Source of the DNA: Candidatus Poribacteria bacterium
Lineage (GTDB): Bacteria; Poribacteria; WGA-4E; WGA-3G
Direction: 5' to 3'
Length of the DNA stretch: 64,000 nucleotides
Assembly: GCA_022825825.1 (NCBI GenBank)
Contig: JAJDWA010000012.1
Location: 1-64,000 of the forward strand
Shown here in pieces: positions 54,801-61,034 of this stretch. A model generated the notes under the pieces. The model ran no database searches, was not told where the DNA came from, and saw only the letters and a list, made by a program, of their open reading frames with translations. The number at the start of each line of letters is the position of its first letter. Position 1 is the first letter of the stretch. The position numbers and the translations under genes were made by a program.

Positions 54801-55018
54801 GCAGCTTCAGGGTTAGGGCAATTTAGACAAGTTTCTAATATCGGGATGACAATGTCGGCAAAACAGGTTTGGACATCAGCATCGTCAGTAGCAAGTTCTT
54901 GTAGACTTCGCAATATGGAGGTGTTATCTACGCTTCCGTCTCTATCGGATGTGTCCGATAAAATTCGATGAATTTCGTCTTTCTGACTTTGTGGAAGCGG
55001 TAGTTCTACGTAATTCAT
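51869..55018 (-). CDS. glnE: Glutamine synthetase adenylyltransferase/adenylyl-removing enzyme
   Basis: 1049 residues, about 100 longer than the E. coli enzyme. Two nucleotidyltransferase domains are visible with metal-binding aspartates: GMGKFGGYELNFSSDIDLIF near residue 243 (de-adenylylating half) and AMGKFGGRELNFSSDLDV near residue 755 (adenylylating half), each followed by its helical regulatory domain (GAIRDIEFTVQCLQMIHGGQ and GGLVDIEFAVQTLQLIHGTE). It adjusts glutamine synthetase activity to nitrogen status in the cytoplasm. A very basic insertion (KTKPRRRRSGKVQRP, about residue 915) interrupts the second half. No glnA or glnB is nearby. Confidence 0.95.
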   Translation of the reverse strand: MNYVELPLPQSQKDEIHRILSDTSDRDGSVDNTSILRSLQELATDDADVQTCFADIVIPILETCLNCPNPEAALNNFSRFALVTFSRKWIYELLRDAPFLMQTVMLSFGASSYLSDILIRNPIYFYDIIDANVMDTPKTREQMSDELSAALSRYRDLDQKLRIIRRYKRRESLRIALRDLLQVTAVETTTMEMSNLAEATLQHCYKIGCDQVMTPKFGTPLNEEGTDPCRFAVIGMGKFGGYELNFSSDIDLIFVYSDEGQTDKGIDNSEYYARLCEFLIKAMSEVTVEGYVFRVDIRLRPESSAGVIIRSMESYESYYEGWGDLWERQALIKARPVAGDMAFGDEFIRMIQPFVYQRYLDGVTLNEIKVDIRNTKARIEERLVGERVDLEKHVKLGPGAIRDIEFTVQCLQMIHGGQRKSLCSQNTLETLEALKANELLDVEDADALSDAYRFLRRVENSIQIEADQQRYSVPAKEDEEIQFARRLRYYDTPLETFRQDYRMHKARVREIFEKVMNVREPDQLDIAVLLSQDDPEEIQTQLGKFGFENVREAHRLLRQLANGTDGQQFSPAVRRTFFKLAPTLLKCLSAAPDPDMALRYFDAFAAKVGARSSYYTMFMERQEALEALTSVCGSSLYLADLLIASPELFDLLTVPTFTESPKTLAQKHEEVGQLLSDTSDAHILRSLRRYKNDEIWRIALRNILGNADLPTTTEELSDLAEAILQAIYPQIDVQLREEHGIPMTDDEIPATFAIIAMGKFGGRELNFSSDLDVMCVYTADGKTTNGMPNSEYFSILGLELVKQLSGDHGMSIYELDLRLRPYGTGGAIALPLKGYQNYYDNTAEIWERQALTRARVVAGDVEGLGNQFMDIAHAFCYKQPLISENVAEIVRTRQRKEAQATQKTKPRRRRSGKVQRPAANVKSGYGGLVDIEFAVQTLQLIHGTETPSVRVANTLLAIDRLHAIDVLTEVQRKGLSEAYKFLRRVENALRIVHDRALDALPTNRAELTQLARRLGYVETEEVPIVEAFLQDYGKWTEKTRALFNELLVN

Positions 55019-55047
55019 CTTTTTCCTCTATACAATACCTTCGTCAA

Positions 55048-55338
55048 TTATCTTGGGTTTAATTCAGGTCGCGTGTAGTGAATAGCACCGATTGATCCCA
55101 GATGTTCATTGATTTGCTGAATAACAATAGGTTCAGGTTTTTGCGGAAATCCTTTTAACGTTTCGTCTAAATGCTTCAAACCTTGATATAGTGTTTTTAG
55201 GTCTAAAACACTATATTCGGTATTCGGATGATGGAATGTCTCTATGAGTTAGCACTCATTGATACCATAAACATTGATAAGTTTGCTGCTTTGTTCACGG
55301 GTATCTTGTGGACATTCATAAAACCTTGTCCTATTGTG
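55048..55338 (-). pseudogene. Decayed gene fragment, C-terminal part
   Basis: On the minus strand one frame reads RTRFYECPQDTREQSSKLIN, then VYGINEC, TAA (55249-55251), and continues in the same frame LIETFHHPNTEYSVLDLKTL, YQGLKHLDETLKG and NEHLGSIGAIHYTRPELNPR to TAA at 55048. The composition looks like real protein on both sides of the internal stop, and there is no start codon near the second part. The MITE at 55350-55496 lies just upstream in gene direction. I do not recognise the family. Confidence 0.5.
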
Positions 55339-55349
55339 TTAGTACAACC

Positions 55350-55496
55350 TATCTCATAAATCATTGTAGGGCGAGGTCCCTGTGCCTCGCCTGTCTTGAG
55401 GATTGAACAACGGGCGGGCACAGGGACCCGCCCCTACAATAGAAGTGAACTTGGGTGAGAACAACGAATATACTCAAAAATCCGATTTATGAGATA
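55350..55496. mobile_element. MITE with 13-bp TATCTCATAAATC inverted ends and REPIN core
   Basis: TATCTCATAAATC (55350-55362) and GATTTATGAGATA (55484-55496) are perfect terminal inverted repeats with TA at both outer ends, as expected from TA target duplication by IS630/Tc1-type transposition. The core is an inverted pair of GTAG palindromes: GTAGGGCGAGGTCCCTGTGC (55366) facing GCACAGGGACCCGCCCCTAC (55418-55437). The left 30 or so bases match the element at 3677. It carries no gene. The remainder of the 711-bp gap holds the decayed gene fragments. Confidence 0.75.
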
Positions 55497-55729
55497 CGCT
55501 ATAGAAATACAGTCCTTCACATCAATCTGTCGGGGATTGAGGAGCTCTCCGTATGCAGCCGAAAATTCTTAAAACTAAATAACTCTGGCAAGATTCACAA
55601 ATGGCAGACTTGACAGTTGCTTTGTTCGCAAGCTTCCGGATAAATAGGTCTATCTTGATATTTGAATTGGTTCCCCGGACTTCCCTAAAAGATCATTAGT
55701 GAGGGAAAACCTTCTAATAGATATTCTAC

Positions 55730-56518
55730 TTACCTTTTAAGGTTTGCCCATGTTATCGCCAATTTGCCGCGGGCAGAAACATCCAATGTATTGTCAACGA
55801 TTTTCTGGATGTCTGCCTCAGAAAGCGGATAGTTGGCTAACATCAGTTCGTCCATGCGACCTTGAAAGAAACGAGGACAGCACGCGTTGCTCTCCCCACC
55901 AAATCGCAATACTTTATCAGGTGAACTCCTGCCAGTTCCTTTTTGTGGAATAACCTTGCCATCGTGCTCGCCGTTAATATAGAAACGCGCCTCTGTTCCG
56001 TCCCACACAAGTGCAACATGTGACCATTCTTTCGCCATCACCTTACCGAAAGAAATATGGTAACCGGGGTTATCAGTGTCATAAAAGTAGTAAGCGAGTT
56101 GACCTGCCCCGGGTTCTATTTGCAGATAATAGGTGTTTTTGTAGAAAATAGTAGCTTTGTTCTCCGGCCCACCGGCGGGGAGGGGATCAGGATAAATCCA
56201 CGCCATCATCGTAATCGCTTTGTCTATATCAATCTCATCGGAGTGTGCGACCTCTACATAATCGGGTTCTCCGGCTTTTCCAGCCATCTGTACGGCTTTG
56301 CCGAGGATACCCTCTGTCCATTTGACATTACCATTGAATTTACCGACTAAGCCAGCAGTAGCGTCTTTCGTCTCTTTTCCGCTGCCTTCGTCAAAGTGCC
56401 AGACATATACTTTCTTACCAAGTTGTGCCACATTGCCTTTTCCACCAGCGGCGAACGTAACTTGGCAGAGGAGTAGACTTAAGAAAATGCTTAAGAAGAT
56501 AATTTTCTGAGTTTTCAT
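55730..56518 (-). CDS. Secreted LamG-domain protein
   Basis: 262 residues. Signal peptide about 1-23 (FLSIFLSLLLCQVTFAAGGK). One LamG/concanavalin-like domain covers most of the rest: VYVWHFDEGSGKETKDATAG, DEIDIDKAITMMAWIYPD, WSHVALVWDGTEARFYINGE and GRMDELMLANYPLSEADIQ. It should bind carbohydrate or protein outside the cell. The last residues, GKLAITWANLKR, are nearly identical to those of the LamG neighbour at 56665. Last gene of the minus-strand run that starts with the PhyH pair, though 146 bases separate it from the previous gene. Confidence 0.9.
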   Translation of the reverse strand: MKTQKIIFLSIFLSLLLCQVTFAAGGKGNVAQLGKKVYVWHFDEGSGKETKDATAGLVGKFNGNVKWTEGILGKAVQMAGKAGEPDYVEVAHSDEIDIDKAITMMAWIYPDPLPAGGPENKATIFYKNTYYLQIEPGAGQLAYYFYDTDNPGYHISFGKVMAKEWSHVALVWDGTEARFYINGEHDGKVIPQKGTGRSSPDKVLRFGGESNACCPRFFQGRMDELMLANYPLSEADIQKIVDNTLDVSARGKLAITWANLKR

Positions 56519-56601
56519 ATTAATTCCTCCTTGAAAACGTATTTCAATTTATGGAAAGTTGGAAACTACAATGTTTAGCGCTGATTGGAAATGTAACAGA
56601 A

Positions 56602-56622
56602 GCGGGTCTTAGAACCCACCTA
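56602..56622 (-). repeat. Single degenerate REP palindrome between the LamG genes
   Basis: On the minus strand it reads ATAGGTGGGTTCTAAGACCC, then GC: the GTAG-type palindrome with the first G changed. It has no inverted partner nearby and no long T-run. Confidence 0.5.
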
Positions 56623-56664
56623 TAAAACAGAATTGGAAAAATATACGACAGGTATGCGTTTTGC

Positions 56665-57435
56665 CTATCTTTTTAGGTTTGCCCAAGTTGTGGCGAGTTT
56701 ACCCCCTGGATCAACTGCAAAGAACACACCATTGTTCATATCCTGATTGATTTCGTCTTCGGAAAGGGCGCGGTTGTAGATGGCTACCTCGTCAACAAGA
56801 CATACTGTACCAGAGAGTCCTGTCTGGGATTTGCCGATGCGGAATACAACATCAACACTGAAAATCTCATTGCCAGGCGGTTTCCATTCAACATCCAACT
56901 CACCATCAATATATTGGCGGATCATATTACCGTCAAAAGTAGAAGATACGTGATGCCATTCGTTCAATTTGGGTTTGATAGTCTGTTTATTACGAGACCC
57001 TTGCCACCCACCACCGACGTTCATCCACGTTTCAATTTGTGGTGCGCCGGTAGGGTTCGAACTCCACTGAAGACAATATCCTCCCGTGTTGTTTGCTGTC
57101 CTACGTCCCATCAGGTTAGAATCACCTTGGTCCTGTTCTGGGAAAAACCATGCTTGAATCGTGAGTTCATCCGTAATATCAAGTTCGGGGACTGACGCAA
57201 CTTCTACAAAGTGCTCTGTATTTGCCAAATGGATGCACGCACCTAATTTACCATCTTTTGACCATGTTGCCCCATTCAGGGTAGCCTCAAGATTATTTCC
57301 GCTTGCATCTTTGGCTTTGTTACCGTTTCCCTCATCAAAAGGGAGGTACATCATGAGTGTCTTGTCATCCTTTAATGCCCAAGCATTGATACTGAGACTT
57401 AGGGCAATGAGGAGAACAGTAGTAATAAGTTTCAT
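56665..57435 (-). CDS. Secreted LamG-domain protein (paralogue of 55730-56518)
   Basis: 256 residues with a signal peptide (about 1-20, VLLIALSLSINAWA). The LamG domain is marked by LMMYLPFDEGNGNKAKDASG, ELDITDELTIQAWFFPEQDQ, EWHHVSSTFDGNMIRQYIDG and CLVDEVAIYNRALSEDEINQ. It ends GKLATTWANLKR, the tail shared with the other LamG protein. It starts 47 bases after the ThDP-enzyme gene, so probably lies in the same operon. An extracellular ligand-binding role is inferred. Confidence 0.9.
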   Translation of the reverse strand: MKLITTVLLIALSLSINAWALKDDKTLMMYLPFDEGNGNKAKDASGNNLEATLNGATWSKDGKLGACIHLANTEHFVEVASVPELDITDELTIQAWFFPEQDQGDSNLMGRRTANNTGGYCLQWSSNPTGAPQIETWMNVGGGWQGSRNKQTIKPKLNEWHHVSSTFDGNMIRQYIDGELDVEWKPPGNEIFSVDVVFRIGKSQTGLSGTVCLVDEVAIYNRALSEDEINQDMNNGVFFAVDPGGKLATTWANLKR

Positions 57436-57482
57436 GTCAAAACTCCTTTGTCACGATCATGAAGTTTCTCTGATCGGACATA

Positions 57483-59117
57483 TTAAAACTTAGAAATCTG
57501 AATTTCCTTTGCTGTAATAAATTCAAGTAGCGCAGGAACACCTTCCTGCGTTTTTTGGATACCGCGCTGGATAGCGGGTACAATTTGGTCCGGTGTTTCA
57601 ACGCGTTCGCCATAGCCACCGAACGCCTTTGCCATATCTGCGTAGTTGCCAGAAATGTCTGTACTCCGATATTTCTCGGTAGATACAGGCATAATCGGAA
57701 TTTCAATTGCCATAGAGAAATTATTAAATAGGACAGATAAAATCGGAATTTGTTCACGCACTGCGGTTTCAAAATCCATGCCGGTAAACCCGATTGCTGC
57801 GTCCCCCCAAACATTGATGCAGAGTGCGTCCGGCTTTGCGAGTTTTGCTCCCATTGCAAGACCGAGACCGTAGCCAAGTTGAGTCGTTTTGCCCCAACCG
57901 ATGTAGGAGAGCGGACTTTCACAATGCCAAAACGGGGACAGTTGATCGCGAGGACTTCCTGCATCATGCGTGATAATTGTGTTCTTGACATCAACGGTGT
58001 GCATCAGATCCCAGATAACGCGATAAGGCGTCATCGGCACTTCGTCGGAGGTGAGTTTTGGCATCCACTCTTCCAACCATTCGGCTTTGACGTTACTGAT
58101 CTCTTCTGTAACTGCAGCCGTGCGACTTTCAGATGCGTCACCAGAACGTTCACGAACAGCCTCAACTAAGCCCTCTAAAATCAAGCGTGCATCACCGACA
58201 AGCGCTGCCGCAACGGGTACATCTTTATTGATGTCTGCGGGATCTAACGTTGCATGGATGACCCGTTTACCTTCCGGAATTGTTACACCGAAGTGAGTTC
58301 TGCTGAAACTGCATCCGATACCGAAAAGGAGGTCTGTCTTTTGGAGGAAGTGATGCACCGGTTTTGGGATGGAGCGTCCCCCGGAACCGAGTGCCAACGG
58401 ATGATCTTCGGGAAAAGCACTTTTTCCGCCCAAACTTGTAGTGACTGGCGCTGCAAGAAGTTCCGCGAGTTCCTTCAAAGCATTCCACGCCTGTGCGTAG
58501 TGAACTCCTTGTCCCGCATAAATAACAGGACATTCAGCATCAATTAAAGCATCTGCAACAGCTTCAATTTCAGCACTGTCAGGACCGTAACGTACAGTGG
58601 GAACAGGTGTCGGTTCAAACGGTTCGGGCACTTCCTGTGACATTAAATCGCCGGGAATTTCAACAAGCGCGGGTCTCGGTCTACCGTTCCGCGCTTGCGT
58701 AAAGGCGCGCCGCATCACTTCTGGCAGTGCTTCTGGCACTGTAAGTTGTTCACAAGACTTTGTCACGTGCCGATAGTTCAATGCCGAATTGAAGTTAGGT
58801 TGAATTTGGGTCAATGGTCGTGAATATCCCATCGGTAGAACAACAATTGGGGCGGAATCACCGTAAGCCTGTGCAACGCCACCGAATGCATTTTCAGAAC
58901 CAGGACCGCTCTGCATGCAGAACACACCGATCTGTTGTCCAGAGGTCATGCGGCTCACTGCGTCTGCCATGTGGAGTCCGATGCGTTCTTGGCGAACAAT
59001 GATGGGGCGAATATCCAATTTCGCGGCCGCCTCAATAATTGGGTTAACGGGATATGCAAACAGATATTCCACACCTTCTGTCTTCAGCACTTTTGCAACC
59101 GCATCAACAACTTTCAT
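57483..59117 (-). CDS. Thiamine-diphosphate-dependent enzyme of the acetolactate synthase/2-hydroxyacyl-CoA lyase superfamily
   Basis: 544 residues with the three-domain layout of the superfamily. The N-terminal pyrimidine-binding domain has the conserved glutamate E44 in VRQERIGLHMADAVSRM. The central domain is degenerate. The C-terminal domain has the ThDP/Mg motif from GDA (438) to NN (465-466). The product is shorter in the centre than biosynthetic IlvB and has no small-subunit gene beside it, so valine/isoleucine synthesis is unlikely. Two PhyH genes lie directly upstream on the same strand (22-base gap). That pairing recalls alpha-oxidation (2-hydroxylation followed by ThDP-dependent cleavage), but the substrate is unknown. 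Confidence 0.85.
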   Translation of the reverse strand: MKVVDAVAKVLKTEGVEYLFAYPVNPIIEAAAKLDIRPIIVRQERIGLHMADAVSRMTSGQQIGVFCMQSGPGSENAFGGVAQAYGDSAPIVVLPMGYSRPLTQIQPNFNSALNYRHVTKSCEQLTVPEALPEVMRRAFTQARNGRPRPALVEIPGDLMSQEVPEPFEPTPVPTVRYGPDSAEIEAVADALIDAECPVIYAGQGVHYAQAWNALKELAELLAAPVTTSLGGKSAFPEDHPLALGSGGRSIPKPVHHFLQKTDLLFGIGCSFSRTHFGVTIPEGKRVIHATLDPADINKDVPVAAALVGDARLILEGLVEAVRERSGDASESRTAAVTEEISNVKAEWLEEWMPKLTSDEVPMTPYRVIWDLMHTVDVKNTIITHDAGSPRDQLSPFWHCESPLSYIGWGKTTQLGYGLGLAMGAKLAKPDALCINVWGDAAIGFTGMDFETAVREQIPILSVLFNNFSMAIEIPIMPVSTEKYRSTDISGNYADMAKAFGGYGERVETPDQIVPAIQRGIQKTQEGVPALLEFITAKEIQISKF

Positions 59118-59139
59118 AAAATTCTCCTATAACGTTAAA

Positions 59140-59946
59140 CTATGGGGCGATTGGACTGCCAGCGTCCATCACAAGCGGAAAATGGTCACCAGCTAATTTT
59201 TCGCCATCATTGACGGTAACAAAAGGCTTCATCACATGGTTTCCGCTTTCATCATAAAGCGTTTCATTTGTCATATAATGCACTGCAATAGCGCGCCGTG
59301 GTTGTTTACTTGCGTTGTCATGTGATCCGTGCCACGTTAAGGAATGATGATAATGAACATACCCTTTTGGTACGGGACAAAGTTCCACTTCCAATTCGTG
59401 CTCTTCAAAGCGGTTTGGCATGGAATGAATATCTTTGACGGAATGCAGAAAGGAAATCTGATTACCCCAATGGTATGAACCAGGCACCATACGCATACAA
59501 CCGTTGCTTTCATCAACATCGTCTAATGCGACCCATCCGGTTACCTGACTCGTTTTTGGTGTAAGTATCGGCCAATAAGGTGAATCCTGATGCCACATAT
59601 TGACACCGCCAACCTCAGCCGGTTTATATTGGATTTGATCGTGCCAGACGCGCACTTCTGTTGCTGAAGTGAGTTGTGCAATTTCTTCAACGATGATAGG
59701 ATTATGCACAAGTTTATGATAAGCAGAACTTGCTTCCCAGATGTTAACGATTTGCCAGACAGGCGTTTCTTCCCTGCCGCCGAGGTTCACAATATGGACA
59801 GGTTGCGGGATATCCTCTTTTTTGTAGTCATCAATAACGCGAGCCAATTCTGACCGCAATTCCTCAACTTGTTCATCGTTTAAAACACGACTTCCAAGGA
59901 GAAAGCCCTTCTCACGAAATGCGTCTATTTGGGCTTGGTTAAGCAT
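59140..59946 (-). CDS. Phytanoyl-CoA dioxygenase family protein, tandem copy 2
   Basis: 268 residues. Fe(II) ligands H119 and D121 in MWHQDSPYWPIL and H206 in LTWHGSHDN; R217/R218 (KQPRRAIAVH) fit the 2-oxoglutarate anchor. It is a close paralogue of the gene at 60017-60829: most residues are identical, including the N-terminal FREKGFLLG, VLNDEQVEELRSELARVIDD and the ending LAGDHFPLVMDAG. Both start behind an identical AGGAGACAAAT. The ThDP enzyme gene follows after 22 bases. Differences are concentrated around residues 160-190, which may tune the substrate. Confidence 0.9.
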   Translation of the reverse strand: MLNQAQIDAFREKGFLLGSRVLNDEQVEELRSELARVIDDYKKEDIPQPVHIVNLGGREETPVWQIVNIWEASSAYHKLVHNPIIVEEIAQLTSATEVRVWHDQIQYKPAEVGGVNMWHQDSPYWPILTPKTSQVTGWVALDDVDESNGCMRMVPGSYHWGNQISFLHSVKDIHSMPNRFEEHELEVELCPVPKGYVHYHHSLTWHGSHDNASKQPRRAIAVHYMTNETLYDESGNHVMKPFVTVNDGEKLAGDHFPLVMDAGSPIAP

Positions 59947-60016
59947 ATTTGTCTCCTAAAACCTTGCTTTTTATAAAAAAGTATTTTTAATTATCCAGAG
60001 TTTCGGCACTCAGTGA

Positions 60017-60829
60017 TCATACTATCGGGTTTGTCGGTGTTCCATTCTCCATCACAAGTGGAAAATGATCACCCGCCAATTTTTCATCGCCATTGACAGT
60101 AACAAAAGGTTTCATGAGGTGATTGCCTTCTTCATGGTAAACCGTTTCGCTTGTCATATAATGCACTGCAATAGCGCGGCGTGCAGCGTCACTGTTGTTG
60201 TCGTGTGATCCGTGCCATGTCAATGAATGATGATAATGCACATGCCCTTTCGGTACCGGACAGAGTTCTACGGATAGTTTATTTTCTTCAAAGTTGTCGT
60301 GCATTTTATGGATGTCTCCGACACTGCCCAAAAACTTCATCTGAGGACCCCAATGATAGGAACCTGGGACCATCCGCATACATCCGTTGCTTTCATTCGC
60401 ATCGTCTAATGCGACCCATGCGGTCACCTGACTCGTTTTCGGCATAAGTATCCCCCACAGTGGTGAATCCTGATGCCATCTGTTGACGCCGCCAATTTGA
60501 GGCGGTTTATATTGGATCTGATCATGCCAGACGCGCAACTCTGTTGCTGATGTGAGTTGTCCAATTTCCTCTACAATAACCGGATTGTAAATAAGTCGCT
60601 GGTAGGCAGAACTCGCCTCCCAAATATTAACGATTTGCCAGACAGGACTCTCTTCTCGGCCACCAAGGTTAGCAATTCGTACGGGCTGCGGCACATCGGC
60701 TTTTTCGTAATCATCAATAACGCGTGCTAATTCTGACCGCAATTCTTCAACCTGTTCGTCAGTTAGGACACGATTTCCGAGCAGAAAACCTTTCTCACGG
60801 AACGTGTCAACCTGGGTTTGGGTAAGCAT
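60017..60829 (-). CDS. Phytanoyl-CoA dioxygenase family protein, tandem copy 1
   Basis: 270 residues, first gene of the operon. The metal triad is HQD in RWHQDSPLWGIL and the distal histidine in LTWHGSHDN; the arginine anchor is in AARRAIAVHYM. The WHDQIQYKPP segment before the triad is shared with copy 2. A consensus promoter sits 31-60 bases upstream and AGGAGACAAAT precedes the ATG. Both copies are intact, so they are either dose-amplified or have diverged in substrate. Confidence 0.9.
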   Translation of the reverse strand: MLTQTQVDTFREKGFLLGNRVLTDEQVEELRSELARVIDDYEKADVPQPVRIANLGGREESPVWQIVNIWEASSAYQRLIYNPVIVEEIGQLTSATELRVWHDQIQYKPPQIGGVNRWHQDSPLWGILMPKTSQVTAWVALDDANESNGCMRMVPGSYHWGPQMKFLGSVGDIHKMHDNFEENKLSVELCPVPKGHVHYHHSLTWHGSHDNNSDAARRAIAVHYMTSETVYHEEGNHLMKPFVTVNGDEKLAGDHFPLVMENGTPTNPIV

Positions 60830-60859
60830 ATTTGTCTCCTATGGAATTTTGTCTAAAGC

Positions 60860-60888
60860 ATTATAGCATTTTTATATCTTTGTGTCAA
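60860..60888 (-). promoter_or_regulatory. Consensus sigma70-type promoter for the PhyH operon
   Basis: On the minus strand: TTGACA (60888-60883), a 17-base spacer and TATAAT (60865-60860), a perfect match to both hexamers. The PhyH start is 31 bases downstream of the -10 box. Confidence 0.85.
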
Positions 60889-60918
60889 TTTGTTAACCTG
60901 CGTGTATCTGTAAAAAGC

Positions 60919-60947
60919 TTGACCTTACAGAGATCGTGTGGTATCCT
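60919..60947 (+). promoter_or_regulatory. Promoter for the repeat lipoprotein gene
   Basis: TTGACC (60919-60924), a 17-base spacer and TATCCT (60942-60947), on the plus strand, back to back with the PhyH operon promoter. Confidence 0.5.
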
Positions 60948-61034
60948 TAATAAAAACAGTGGAAATTAAAACTCGCCTATCACACAATTCTGAAATATCT
61001 GTTGACTGCATTAGAGAAAGGAAATTTGGAAAAT

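Noticed and set aside
57437-57994. 185-codon open frame on the minus strand
   Set aside because: It overlaps the ThDP-enzyme gene on the same strand in another frame; that gene has full catalytic motifs, whereas this frame has none and an unnatural composition.
57483-59117. Acetolactate synthase large subunit for branched-chain amino-acid synthesis
   Set aside because: No ilvH or other ilv gene adjacent, and the context is PhyH genes; assigned only to the superfamily.
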